A DNA stretch of 64,000 nt from Heliopora coerulea (lineage: Eukaryota; Cnidaria; Anthozoa; Scleralcyonacea; Helioporidae): assembly GCA_030142905.1 (NCBI GenBank), contig JASJOG010000033.1:2143814-2207813 (forward strand). The letters run 5' to 3'. The stretch's first letter is position 1, and the number at the start of each line of letters is the position of its first letter. The translations under genes were made by a program, and so were the position numbers. Positions 13,501 through 46,806 of the stretch are shown in pieces. The notes below the pieces were generated by a model. It saw only the letters and a program-made list of their open reading frames with translations, was not told the origin of the DNA and searched no databases.

Positions 13501-16500
13501 TTACACTATTTACAATGGCGTCGATAAAAATACTCTTTAGTTATAAATGTATGACATTTAGAATCCCTAAGTTGAGTACATAAAAAGACCAAAATCACTC
13601 TTAAAGACCAAACCGAGACTACTTGCGAAAAACGCAATATCAGGGCCATTCAGCGAAAATCGGACTAAGGATTCCGGATAAATAGTCTAGTTCCCAGACC
13701 TTAACGTGACTATTATGTTTATTTCAGATCTGGATGTGCGGAGGAATAATTGAGATGCTACCGTGTTCACGTGTAGGTCACGTGTTTCGACCCAAGTTTC
13801 CGTACACCTTCCCAGTGCGCGCCGGTTCCAGCGTTGACGCTGTTAGCAAAAATCTGATGCGTGTGGCAGACGTGTGGATGGACGAATACAGCAAGCATTT
13901 CTACAACATAAGATATGACCTAAAGTCCAAACCGCATGACGATGTTAGCGGACGTGTGAATTTGCGAAAGAGGCTAAAATGTAAAAGTTTCAAGTGGTAC
14001 CTAGAAAATGTTTATCCGGAGTTGTCCATTCCAGACAGCAACTTTTTGTATTCAGGCGAGGTATGTAAAGCAGAACAATATTAACGATCAACCTGAGAAT
14101 AATTAGAACCTTAAGCAAACGAGGAGACATCATTACGGAAACATTTGAAATTCTTGATATTTCCTCAAGTGCTTCCCCGTTTGCCCAACCCTTAAAATAT
14201 TGTTGGGGAAGCCAAGTTAGCTTCCCAGGAAGACAACAAATGTTTCTCAGTGAGTTTAGGAATGTTTTGCTTCCCGGCATAAAACTCTATTTCGGAAACG
14301 TTTCTTCGTTTGCCCACGGGAGAAACAGAACTGCCTAACGTTAGTGTCCAGGGCTTCGCCAGGTGGCGCTTCCTTCATTTTGTTTGTTTTCATTTGAGAT
14401 AACGCGCCCTACTAGACTTTGATTCATTCTTAATTTACACCATTCGTGAAAGGTTCACACAAAACGTTGCTCGTTTAGCCATGTTCGGGAAACCTTGCAG
14501 GGAAGCAATGTTTCCGCAGCAATGTTTGCCAGGGTCTGTAAGCCGCAACTGTGAGACCAGAGACAGGCCCGACAACCAGGCACGAAGAGTGACAGTAGAC
14601 AGGCTTTCTGTGCGCTGTCGTCGGCTCAGCTCTACCGTAGCCGCTTTCTCTTCTACATCAAGTTGTCAGTTTTAAAGTTACAGCGAAAATGCGAAATGAA
14701 ACACTATACAGAACAATTATTCACCGAAGTGGAGGTGAATAGTGGTGGATATTTACCGAACCGCGATGCGGCGAGGTAAATATCTACACTATTCACCGAC
14801 CCTGACGTGAATAGTTGCTTTAGCATATACCTCGCAAAATTGTTTTCACATGTATTTTCTTGAAATTTTTACAATTTTGTGGGATGTCAGTTTGTCGCCC
14901 ACTCATCATTTGTAAACAAAACATTTTGAAACACATCCTGAGTGCATTTATCGCTAAAAAATAAAAATGCATATCTTTGAATACTTGATTGCCAAATTTC
15001 GTTGCTTTTTTGATGTTGTCTGGCACGGCGACTTCGTTTATTGAAAAAAAGTTCTTCTGTAACGTAAATAAAACTGGGCGCCATCTTGTTTTGCTCGGAG
15101 ATAAATTGTGCAAGATATTCCGAGATAGAGGAACCAATGAGATTGCACAAAAAACACTATCCACTTGCGAGGTATATGCTAAAGCCCAGTAAACATCCAG
15201 TCATTGGCTGGAAAAAAACCCCTTAATTCCAGGTGGCCGCCCATGGAGGGCAAGTTTGCACCTCAGTTTCATTACCCTACTCGATGTTGCACGTAAGTTG
15301 AAATCCTTTGCACGATCTTGTACTTCAGATTTTGTTGGGTTCGGCTTCAAAACATCTGCAATCTCGCAAAAAACATTCAGACGAAGCGATACTGGAAGAC
15401 CTTTGTAAACATGACTGTTTATGAGAATTTAGAAATACTGAGTGGCATACACGTTTGCTTGAATTGTCGAAAGATGGTAGACTAACAATAAAAGAAAAAT
15501 GTTTGTTAAACACTTTGCACAAATAATTTTGCGAGGTTGACTTTTGAGGTTTCTTATTTCCGCGAAAAGTAAATCCTATACTTCGCTTTGATTTTGCTGA
15601 AATAAATTTGAATTTCTTAGACTCATTTCTTCCTTTTGAAGTGGTATTTTTGTGCATATTCAACAAAACCCATTCGAAAAAAGTAAAAAATTCGTGTTAA
15701 AGACTAAAACTGACGAACGAAATCTCGTGGGAGACGGAAACTGAAGGAAAAACTGCCCTTCATAGTCGGCCATCTGGGCTTCACATTTCATTGGCTAGTT
15801 ACACTGATCTATATATAACTGGACTGCTCAACGGCCGCGAGAAAGTGCTCGCGGTGCCGACTACTGACCAGAAATGCTGGCTCAGGATATTGTCATCAAC
15901 CAATCAAATGTTGTAAGGTAATCTCCGGAACGGTCCGTTTTATAGATCGAGGCGATTTTAGGTAATCCCTTAACACTTGAAAACCAAACTAGTGTTTGAC
16001 ATTTCAGGAAGTTTTTAGCCAAAGAGATGAATTAAAACTCATAATTTCTGCTCATACTTTTACGCGAATACTTCTTAAACTTCTGGTGCCATAATTTATC
16101 AAAGAAATTCAAACTAGAATGTTTCTCGAAGTTGATTTGCAACGTTTATTGAAATGACTATCTTTTCTTATGAGGATTAAATATCCGATTGAAAAAGAAA
16201 TAGGGACATTTATACGAGGTAAAATAAGTCGCGAACGGTGCATTTATTCAAATATTTGCCTACTTAAATTAGCTGCAGCTTATTTTGTCAGCGAACTTTT
16301 ATAAACAGTCGAAATGCCACAAAGTACAGCGTTAGTTGCATTCAACAGATACAAGGAAAAACAAATTATTTTTGTATCGTACTTTCAGGTTCGTAATCCA
16401 ACTAGTGGGATGTGCTTTGATACTCTTGGCAAACGTGATGGTGCTCCACTGGGTCTTTATATGTGTCACGGGCAAGGTGGCAATCAGGTAAGAGTACCTT

Positions 16501-19500
16501 ATTAATAGAACTTGCTAGTGGTCTCGTGTAAATGCTGTGATCCGATTGTATAACTACTCGATATTTGATTAAGATCAAAATTTCTATGACGTGATAGTTG
16601 GCGAAGGCTAGCCCTGTTACATCTTCGTGCAGAACCAGTTCTTCCTTTCAGATGGTCTTGCCTGGTTCCGGGAATGTTTTGGTTTTCCTTGCAACATGAA
16701 ATAAAAGTTTGTTGAAAATATGTTTTTGGTGATCGAATGGGAGAAAACGTGAATATCAACCTGGCTAAACCGTAATCAGTGACAGTTTACCGTGAGACAC
16801 TTCGGACTGTTCACTTTCAATTAGCATCGATTATGCTACTTTTTAAAATAACGTTCCTCCTTGTAACCCATATTCAGTGTTGATTAGGAGAACACAGACA
16901 CGTCTAACGTGAAACGCAGTGACTATATGCTCTCCAGCATTAATTGGTAGAATAAAAAATAACCTGAGTTAAATAACTTTAATGAAAACCAATTTTGACG
17001 TGCAGCATAAACATTAAATTGTAAAATTTTGTGTATACACCATAAAACACATGTGCTTTTGATTGATTGATTGATTGATTGATTTACGTACGTCATTCAA
17101 CATTATTTTTCATCTTCTCCCTTTTCTAGTTTTTTATTTTTAACAGCAAAGGAGAGATTAAGTCTGAAGATAATTGCTTGGATTTCAACCGTTACGATTT
17201 GTACTTTCGAGAGTGTGATGATTTGGGACTGAATCAGAAATGGGAATACAAGGTGAGGATACACGGTTTGAAACCAGTGTTCAATATCCATTTACAGCAC
17301 AACACCATCTTTTTTTTTCCGAATTTTTTTCCGAATTTTTTCTTTTATATCAGTTTATCTCTTGATGTTCAAATTAAGGTAGATTTGGTGTCATTTCAAG
17401 GGAAATAAAGAGCCACGATGAGGCCGCTGAGTGCCTTTCCACATCTTTCTCCTGTACATACGTACGGGAGCAGCATGTGTCATTTGTTTTATAAATGGAA
17501 GGTGAAAAAGAGAGGGAAAAACTTTCATACGTCATGTTCCCATCGGTGTTCCTCTCAGGTTATATTTATATCAACACATCATTACCAGAATTCTGGACGA
17601 AAGCACACCACACGTAACTTGGAATCGTTCTATTGATTCAAACGTGATCCGCAGAGTTAAGTAAGTTAATCTAGAACGAATGTGTAATGAGGTATTTACT
17701 CTCGCCATTTTATGTACTCCAGATAAACGCATAATCCCCCGTGAGGTTGCCTACGCAAATGGATGAAATCTAAAAATAACTTAAGAGGAATTCTTATTGG
17801 AACATTGCTCGGTTTCAAACGGTGTAATGTTTTAGTTTTTGTGATACCATGATGACCTCCGTTTCTATTGTTCTCAAGTGGAGATTTAATCCCTAAATTC
17901 CCTCAGCATGCATACTTTTACTAATTTTCCCTCATTACCATGCATGATCGAACACCAAAAAACGCTCTTAAATTTCAGCATTGAACAACTCATTTAATGC
18001 AAGTACTGGTACCCACCATGAACTAACATCCCAAAAAAAAACTTGAAAGAATACCAAGTAAATTCCGTCGGTCATCATGGTATTACAAACTAATACCATG
18101 ACAAGTAGGGAAACGAATGATTAAATGTCCCCACAAACCTCGGGTGGTTTGTGAAAGTCCCTCGGGCTAACGCCCTCGGCACTTCCCCGAACCTCCCTCG
18201 GCTTTCGGGGACATTTAATCACTAATTCCCCTCATGTCATGGTATTACTTATAATAAGCTAATGAAATTTATATGGGAATTAAAGCATTATGATTGACAT
18301 GATAAAGAACCAACACATCATATGGTCTAAAATGACCAACTTACTTCCGTAAGTAAAGGAGGGCATTAGGTCTGTGAAAAGGAAGTAGAAGAGTTTCAAA
18401 GATCATTGTGCATGAAGTGGTTTATGATATTCGTGCTCTACTCAAGGCATTTGTTCTATACCAGGTGCCACTTTACCTGATGTTGGATTCAAACAGATGG
18501 TAGTTTACCGGATATCGAATACTAGTTGTTTCGTGTTTTCCAACTAGAGAAATGTGACATCAAGATGATAGTTTAAAGAAAGAAATTAAGAAAGAATTCC
18601 TAACGTGCAGTTGGGTTTAATTTTCAAATAAGTTTGTTTCCTAATACGTAGATTGATTTTTTCCGGATACCTAATCCGGCAAATCCCCACAAAGCATAAA
18701 CCCAAGCCTGTCTAAGTGTATTTTCAAGTCAACGTACTTGATAGGGTCGAATTTAGCTTATGTGAATAAGTTGTGGGAGAAAAAAAAGAGAAAGTTTAAT
18801 GCGCATTACAGCGGTGAATCGTCTTTCAGGCTTAGTGGGCTGTCGTGATTCCGGTTTTGCGGCTGATATTATTTTTTCTGCTGATCCTAATATTTGTTAC
18901 GAGCTGCCGCTTGCTTTGTCGCCGTTGTTTGGGGCAGGTTCGCCCTAGCGTTGGGTTTCTTTGCTTGGTTTAGTAATTTATGATATGAAATTTAAGTATT
19001 GCATACAACAATTACATTACACTTAAAAGCTATAGTTAACAGTCAATTAATGAATAAATATCGCGTCCATCACTAACTGGTACGAACCGCATATTAAAAA
19101 AATACTAAAAAAGGATTTTTTGGGAAAAAAAAGGAAATTGTTCTGTTTACCTTTTACTGTCAACCAAGTGGTAGGTCGTGACATTCTTACGGGAGCAGTG
19201 CATAGTTCTGAATATTGGAAAGGATTCCAAAAGACCGGGTACAGCGGAGCTGAGGAGGCTGGGGGTCTGTATCCCCACCACATTTTTCCAACCATAACGT
19301 CGAAACAACTAAGTTTTAAGACACTAATAGAATTTTGCGGAAAACATACAAAATGCTGTATTAATATGTAAGGCCATCCACTTGAAATTCCCTTTCGTCG
19401 TCCCTGCAGTCAACGGTACTGTTACTCCTAATATTTCGTGTTCTGTCTTTTCTTTTTCTCTACTTCAAGGACTCCACAATACGTAATCCACGCCACGATG

Positions 19501-19601
19501 TTTGTCTGGACAGTGGTTCTAATGATGCCAAATACGTCCGGGCAGTGGCTTGCAATGGAGCTGAATCACAAATTTGGAAAATATCAAAAGAACCTGGGTA
19601 G
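5440..19601 (+). CDS. GALNT: Polypeptide N-acetylgalactosaminyltransferase (GALNT family), exon-B form
   Basis: Coding exons: 5440-5834, 9266-9432, 11586-11961, 13128-13245, 13728-14060, 16389-16487, 17130-17252 and 19470-19601. They total 1743 nt, a continuous frame of 580 residues, close to the usual family length. The enzyme transfers GalNAc from UDP-GalNAc to Ser/Thr in the Golgi, starting mucin-type O-glycans. Order: type II anchor (about residues 9-29), stem, GT-A catalytic domain, ricin-type lectin domain. Visible motifs: FHNEAW (151-156), the metal-binding DAHCE box (D235, H237), WGGENLE (342-348) and CSRVGHVFR in exon 6. The lectin domain (about 460-580) has three repeats, with CFD or CLD and Q-x-F or Q-x-W signatures. 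All introns are GT-AG. The GGNQFF stretch and overall pattern are typical of vertebrate GALNTs, but I cannot assign a subtype number. Confidence 0.93.
7265..7345. repeat. (TA)n(TG)n microsatellite
   Basis: A short ta run passes into a tg run interrupted by a few gg and tata steps. Alternating purine-pyrimidine sequence, potentially Z-DNA forming. Confidence 0.95.
7518..7567. repeat. (TA)n microsatellite
   Basis: A continuous at/ta run, breaking into ataatat steps at its right end. Confidence 0.95.
9266..9432 (+). CDS. GALNT: GALNT shared exon 2
   Basis: Acceptor ttag before 9266 (phase 2), donor gtagga at 9433 (phase 1). Encodes [26 protein letters not shown] and [11 protein letters not shown], the start of the GT-A fold with its first substrate-binding acidic residues. 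Confidence 0.93.
9796..9880 (-). repeat. tRNA-like SINE fragment
   Basis: Read on the minus strand it contains caatggttagggcg (A-box-like) and ggattcgatcc (B-box-like), followed by cagtctggggctcagaaat. The same tail recurs at 11147-11307, so this is a dispersed family rather than a functional tRNA. Confidence 0.6.
11147..11307. repeat. Inverted SINE-tail palindrome with three 18-mer repeats
   Basis: The arms carry gccccagacggggatcgaac and its near-perfect inverse ending tctggggctcagaaatcg. Between them the 18-mer ggttgcgggtcatcagat runs three times in tandem (about 11212-11265). The arms match the SINE tail at 9796-9880, implying two copies joined head to head. Confidence 0.75.
11586..11961 (+). 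CDS. GALNT: GALNT shared exon 3 (catalytic core)
   Basis: Acceptor ctgtag, donor gtataa; phases 1 and 2. Encodes [37 protein letters not shown] and [13 protein letters not shown]. This includes the DxH metal and UDP-binding motif. Confidence 0.95.
13128..13245 (+). CDS. GALNT: GALNT shared exon 4 (Gal/GalNAc motif)
   Basis: Acceptor ttcag, donor gtatgt, ending in phase 0. Encodes [11 protein letters not shown] and [18 protein letters not shown], the family's diagnostic Gal/GalNAc-transferase motif. Confidence 0.95.
13728..14060 (+). CDS. GALNT: GALNT shared exon 5 (end of catalytic domain)
   Basis: Acceptor tttcag, donor gtatgt, phase 0 at both ends. Encodes [52 protein letters not shown], then the linker to the lectin domain. 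Confidence 0.95.
14712..15190. mobile_element. Palindromic non-autonomous element in a GALNT intron
   Basis: Two nested inverted structures: attcaccg repeats forming a hairpin at about 14715-14815, then tttagcatatacctcgcaa (from 14819) matched inversely by cttgcgaggtatatgctaaa (ending 15184). No transposase. Boundaries are approximate. Confidence 0.6.
15190..15830. mobile_element. Degenerate member of the CAGTGAAC hAT-type family
   Basis: The left part reads ggtggccgcccatggagggc and the right part gtcggccatctgggcttcac, as in the copies at 34536 and 56636. The interior also matches (tgtacttcag..., cttcaaaacat, then a segment translating to [10 protein letters not shown]). The terminal repeats are heavily mutated. 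Confidence 0.55.
16389..16487 (+). CDS. GALNT: GALNT shared exon 6 (lectin repeat alpha)
   Basis: Acceptor tttcag, donor gtaaga, phase 0 at both ends. Encodes [18 protein letters not shown] and MCHGQGGNQ, the first ricin-type repeat with CFD in place of the usual CLD. Confidence 0.92.
17061..17084. repeat. (GATT)n microsatellite
   Basis: Six uninterrupted gatt units just upstream of a GALNT exon. Confidence 0.95.
17130..17252 (+). CDS. GALNT: GALNT shared exon 7 (lectin repeat beta)
   Basis: The acceptor is the first ag of a pyrimidine-rich run (ttttctag, 17128-17129). Using it gives [20 protein letters not shown], which aligns with the expected GGNQ-hydrophobic linker; the later ag at 17145-17146 would remove it. 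Ends QKWEYK at a gtgagg donor. Phase 0 at both ends. Confidence 0.9.
17253..19469 (+). other. GALNT last intron, mostly a dispersed repeat
   Basis: No exon seen. Holds a two-part palindromic repeat (17844-18247) that recurs at 62742-63448. Confidence 0.5.
17844..18247. mobile_element. Two-unit MITE-like repeat, copy 1
   Basis: Unit one is bounded by ataccatgatgacc and ggtcatcatggtatta. Unit two (from about 18090) is an imperfect hairpin bounded by taataccatgaca and tgtcatggtatta, with attaaatgtcccc and ggggacatttaat near its ends and a gccctcgg-rich loop. A second copy at 62742-63448 confirms it is a repeat. Confidence 0.8.
19470..19601 (+). CDS. GALNT: GALNT last exon (lectin repeat gamma and stop)
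   Basis: Acceptor ttcaag, phase 0. Encodes [19 protein letters not shown] and [16 protein letters not shown], then TAG at 19599. This is the third ricin-type repeat with CLD and Q-I-W. Confidence 0.93.
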   Translation, partial: DSTIRNPRHDVCLDSGSNDAKYVRAVACNGAESQIWKISKEPG

Positions 19602-19671
19602 CTGAAAGAAAAATGGGAGGAAATGAAATGATAATTAAGGGGTATTTTAATGACTAAAAAACACCTAAGGC

Positions 19672-20046
19672 CTAGTTTATATGCTGTGCCGTACCGAGCT
19701 GTACCAACGCTGGCACGGCTCGGCTCAGCTTATAAACTGAGTTGTTTATCCGTACCGAGTCGAGCCGTGCCGAGCCGAAACGCACGCTCTTTCGAGGCCG
19801 TGCTGCCCGGCTAGGCACGGCTGAAGTTCAGTCTATAAACCGAGTTGAGGTGAGCTGTACCGTGCCAACACATGCGCTACTCTGCCTGTTTAGAAACGAA
19901 GGTTTGGCTTTCTTTCTTTCTTGTACTTTTGGAAAATTACAGACAGAGATTAGCAGGCACGGCACGGCTTTATAAAAGCAAACCATACCAAACCGAGCTA
20001 GTAAAATGTGCCGGCACGGCTCGGTACGACACAGCTCATAAACTAG
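19672..20046. mobile_element. MITE-like inverted repeat element
   Basis: Ends ctagtttatatgctgtgccg and the inverse of ...acacagctcataaactag. The interior is full of gtaccgagc and ggcacggct words in both orientations. Confidence 0.7.
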
Positions 20047-21590
20047 ATCGAAGTGACAGAATTGCTTTTATTACGGTTCTTCCATATCTTCCCAGAGATA
20101 TTTAGATTTACAACTATTGCATATGTTGATGAGATAACCTATGGCATCATGTTTATGTCCACAAAATAACGTTGGACTGCGAAATCATGTTTATCTTTTA
20201 GGTTATACAAAGAATTTGCTTGAAACTTTCAAACTGCATATTTTTGTAGATCTTACGAGTAGTTCAACACAAATACTACAACGTAGTGAGCTAATTGGTA
20301 ACGCCGCTTGATGTTTAACTGACATGCAGTAGGTATCGAGAATGATGCGATCAGACCGAATTTTACAGCGAAAAAAACCCATTCATTCCTAGATTTTTGT
20401 TATAAATTTGGAAAGCTCTGTAATCAGATATCAATTTCGGTAATTTCTCTTATTTCTTCAATCACCTCATAGACGTTTCAACCACATGACCTTATTGTTA
20501 ATTATATTAAAGTAGTGTTTCCATAGTTATTAAGTAGTTTCTGGCTCCCTCGCTGCAGGTAAACTAAGAATGCTCATTTTCATCCAGTTTATAGTCATTC
20601 TTTGCTTGGATAAGATAAACATATTTTCATCCAATTTTTATTGGTCGAGAAAAGGTAAACTTGAAATACCTTGCATGCTTAAGTGCATGTGACTGGAAAC
20701 GAGCAATCTTGCTCAAGTAGAGAGGGGTTTGGAGAGTTTCGGCAAAAACGTCTTTGGTCATGTGTTGTTCAGTGCGTTGTCGTCTATATATTTACTCGCA
20801 AAGTTTCAAGTGATTTCGTTTAGTAATTGCAACCATATATACATTTCCTCATAAGTCGCAATGGTTTGTCTATAACGTGGCTCCTAAAGTTTCTCGTGTA
20901 CATATCAAAGAAATTTCAATATCTTGAGAACTAAGTTCGATATGGAAGAATTATTTATGAAGCGTATTCACTCAGTTCCTAGAGACTCGAACAACAAAGG
21001 GCACGGCGGCCATGTTGGTGTACTTAACCGAAGAAGATGATCAAAAATCTTTTGTTAATGAACGGCAACATGGCGGCTATGACGTCAAAGCGCATACGCT
21101 CAATAAAAGCCATCGTTTATTGTTTTAGTAGTTCTCTCAATGAGATAAACTTGATTTTCATTCTGTTTCCTCTATGAACAAACTGACGTACTAGAGAAGG
21201 TCGAGAACTGCAGGCTACACCAGAATTTGTTGAATAACTGACAAGAAATGGTATGATATTTATGGATGAAAGTTAGTACTTGGCCGTGTAAAGGTCATTT
21301 TTTCATCCTGTAGGAATATGCTTGCATAGGCTACGCAAGTTGCTGAAATAAAATATAGCATCTTTGAAGTGAACATATCAAGGTTACCTCATGTTATATT
21401 ACGAGTTTCGCCATATACCAGTAAAGTAGGGTAGGGTTGGGTGGGGAGTTTAGGATGATAGTACCCAAGATCGATGGGGTGAAAGCAAACTAATACTAAT
21501 ATAAGCGGAGGAGTGGAGTAAAAGTAAGAGTGGCCAGTCAAAATGCCCGAAAAGCTGATAAACTTAAAGGAGTTTCTGAGACTGGAAAGT

Positions 21591-21624
21591 CATTTATTTA
21601 TTTATTTATTTATTTATTTTTTTT
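21591..21624. repeat. (TTTA)n microsatellite ending in T run
   Basis: Seven attt units followed by an uninterrupted T run. Confidence 0.95.
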
Positions 21625-22981
21625 TCAACATTTTACGCCTATTCATCGGTCGCCTTGATTCTTACGCCACTCTTTTTCACATATAACATAAACTTTAGTT
21701 TGTTCCCTTTTTCGCGCTACATGATTTTAAATCGCTAATAAGTTAATATCGGTAATTTTTGAACGTTAAAAGCAAATTAGGTCAGCCAATTAAAGTCAAC
21801 TGTGCCCAGAAACAGTTGAAGGTAAATTGTAGAACCCCAAAACTCCATTTCCCTTTCAGGTTCGTACGTAAGGTTTGAGCCCCTGCTCTTAGGATGCGAA
21901 TTTGCCGTGAGGTTTATAGACGGGGGGGTTTCCCTTTTTGTGTGTGAGTGTTCAGATGAAGTGGAGGCGGATTTATGAACACTGTGTCCAAAATTATTTA
22001 ACATAAATTATATGACGTAATAACTAATGCATGCGTCGCCATCCGTTTAGTGGTAACTTTGGAAAGTCCAGGGAACCGTCTAGTGATAACAAGCAAACCA
22101 CTGGAAAGATAACGCGGATAATCCACTCATGACCCCATCGGTACTTTCTATAAAATACTCTGAACTTAGTCAATTCCCCATTCGTGATAACCACTCTCCA
22201 CTTCGAAAATTAATGATGATTATTTGGGTTTTGCTCGGCCAAAAACTGTAAAGCTCCTTTTTAATTTTCAGTTTGTTAAGCCATTTCAGACCATTTGAGG
22301 TTCCTCTGCAGGATTGTTTCTTTGAAATATTCAGAAACTCGTCTAATCATTACCATTAAATTGATGAACCTTGACATCACATGGTATACTCGGAAATGGG
22401 GGATGTGCATAAGTAAACCAATAGGTCATTTGATCAAAGCAAAAGAAAGCGGCATACCCATGGCATTTGGCAGCCGGACAATGGTGGGACTGCGATCTTG
22501 TCTCTGTAACAATTGTGGTCTATGGACTGGTTGGCGTTTCACTCGGGCGGTCATCTGGTAAAAACAGACCACATGACCATAAGCGCGTTTGACGAATAAC
22601 GTAAATTCAAAAAATGTGCCACCTGAGGGTTATTTAGTTTTTATCCTAATAGGTACCTGTAATCGCGCATATTCTCCGGCAATTGACGGAAAATGCACTT
22701 TCCAGACTCCAGTAAAATGAAATAAAATCAAATCAGTGTTCCGCAGCAGCAAATTTTGGTCGTGCCTCTTGAAGCATTGCTGGCGGGAAATAGTTTGATC
22801 CGGGATAGTAAGGAGTTTGAAACGCCAGTGGTTTGAAACGTCCTTGACTGGACGAATACATGTACTATTTTGCTCTGGTAAACACCAGCCGATTTTACTC
22901 GTCAAGGGGAGACGAAAGTTGCGAACGCGTTAAAGGCTCTCCGTCACACTTTGTCAACTTACGACGAGCTCTACTGCTTTA

Positions 22982-23454
22982 AGCCTGGTTCTCACAAATG
23001 TTTTAGGGTAAGGAATGTGGTTTTAAGAGCTTTAAGCACTAAGTGTTAAATCTTAAACGCAAGTGAGAACAATAAAAATTTAAGACATAAGGGCGTATTT
23101 ATGTTTGAAGATTTAACACTTAAGAAATTAAATTTTAATTTTTTAAGGCTTAAAACTTAAGTGCAAAGTCAAGAATTTAAGGATTATTCTCAGTAAGGAC
23201 TTGGTCGTACAGTATTTCATACATTTTCGACGCAGAAGCATAAGGGCCGGCACTTCAATTTCATGAATTTCCATTTGTCTCCTTTTTTTTTTACATTTCT
23301 ATCAAACGATTTGCGCATGCACAAAAAGCATTTTAGTTTTTATCCATGGTACTCAGGAAGGCAGTGAGAACGTCGTTGGTTTAATACTTAACATTTCTCG
23401 TCTTTAAAGCTTAAATCCTTAAGTATTATATTTCCTAGAAGTGAGAACCAAGCT
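22982..23454. mobile_element. MITE-like element with agcctggttctcac termini
   Basis: The left end agcctggttctcac is mirrored by gtgagaaccaagct on the right. Flanks give a possible tta duplication. The interior carries repeated ttaagcactaagtg-type words. Confidence 0.7.
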
Positions 23455-25144
23455 TTACTCTGACAAAACGCCAGACAATTTTACAGGTCAACGGGAAAAC
23501 TCCAGTGGCAAAATGATTAATAGGACCCTGTACAATCGACGAAGCATTGTTGCAGAAACATTATTTCCCTGCCATGTTTCCCTAGTATAACCAAACGAGG
23601 AAACATTTTGTGAAAAACATTTATGAGCGGTGTAAATTAGGCATCGATCATTTTAGATTTTGAAATTTTGACTCTTACTCACTTGTTTAGTCCATAAAGT
23701 GAAACCCTGGGCAGTAGGCATTTGGCAATACTGTTTTTCGAATGGGTAAGCAAAGAAGAAATGTTCTGAAACAGATTTCGAGTTTAGGGGAAAAAAAAGA
23801 TTTTTTTCGAAATTCCCGGAGAAACGTGTTTCTCTTCCCGAGAAGCAAAGTTTGCTTCCACGACAATTTTTCCACAAGTAGGCAAGGGGAGAAACATGAG
23901 GAAACATCGAAAATCTCAGATATTTTCGCAACAATGTTTCCTCATTTACCCAGGACCTAAAGGTCATTGGATACTACATGTACGTACACGTTAAAGTTCA
24001 GAAATAACGTACAGAAAAATCTACAAAACTAGCGTGTCGGTTACGTTTGATATACAATCTGTTTGCCTGTATGGAGGCGTAAGCCCACCACAGTGAACTC
24101 CCTCTCGACGTACACCTCCCTTTGGCCCCGGCCTTTTATCTAGTATTTTACTATAACGTTAGATCTGTTGGACAGTCACCTCTGTAAGACGGATAACGGA
24201 CGCTTTTCAGGTTGAAAAAGTTCCACTACATCTCCTGGAGCGGATACGTAGAGGCTGATCAACAGATTCAGATAATGAAATTTGAATGTGTGACAATAAC
24301 AAAAACGACCTGTGTCCTAAAAATTAACAAATTTCTTGTCGTATGTTTAACTACCCGATATACATTGAAGGGCTTACGTTCCAAATGTCTGTGACTTGTT
24401 TTCCAGTTCGGTTTTTCCTCTCTTGTCGCTCGAAAGGCTATGAATTCATGAACTGACCCACATTTGATGAAGATGTCCCCAAATTGTATGATTTCGAGTC
24501 AGAAGAGTCGCTTCCTTTATTTTTATTAAAACGAAGGCAGCAGACTCACTGAGCAGAGAGAATGAAGACAATTAGGTGCATTTGGGTTCATGACATAGAA
24601 CGCGCCTTCGTTCTGGGAATTTTATAATTTTGTCAAAGCATTAACTTGGTACGATGTTAAATTCTATCACTGTGATAGAATGCCGCAGCATCAATTCCAC
24701 GACATTTTTCAGATTATGCCATTTGGCTCATCTCCCTTTAAGACGGACACCTCAGACGTCACGGACAGTAAGAACAGTTCCAAAGGTGTCCATCTTTGAG
24801 GGAGTTTACTGTATTTTGCAAATTTGAGGGCCACACCTTTCTGCCTACCTTTGTTCCGCCACCTTTTGTCAAGGACAGAAATATTCACAAAGGTTTAGCG
24901 GATAAGTGCCACTACTAACCATTATCACGTTCACAAAAGCTTTTTCAATCCCGACTTGCGAATGCCCATGGAAAGACCAGCATTGGAGCTCGCTCGCCAT
25001 CATGAGTTTTAGGACTGGGGTGAGTTGTTTTGTTGATGTTTCCATGAAGATTACTGGCTTTCAACGATTTTTATGGCATATTTCCACGATACTGTAGATT
25101 TAGCTTCTCAAGGAGTTTTATTAAGGTTTCATTTTAAATGACAG

Positions 25145-46806
<21,662 letters not shown>

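Larger units (their letters stand above)
19602..25144. other. Intergenic region between GALNT and BBS5
   Basis: No coding exon recognised. Contains MITE-like elements at 19672-20046 and 22982-23454, a (TTTA)n tract at 21591-21624, an inverted pair of cggcaacatggcggc-like words near 21005-21080, and copies of the ttttactcgtcaagggg motif near 22890 and 23455. The BBS5 promoter must lie at its right end. Confidence 0.5.

Noticed and set aside
24950..25060. X-box (RFX) site upstream of BBS5, expected for a cilia gene
   Set aside because: Two partial matches (atgcccatggaaag near 24960, gtttccatgaagat near 25040) each lack part of the consensus, so no site was called.
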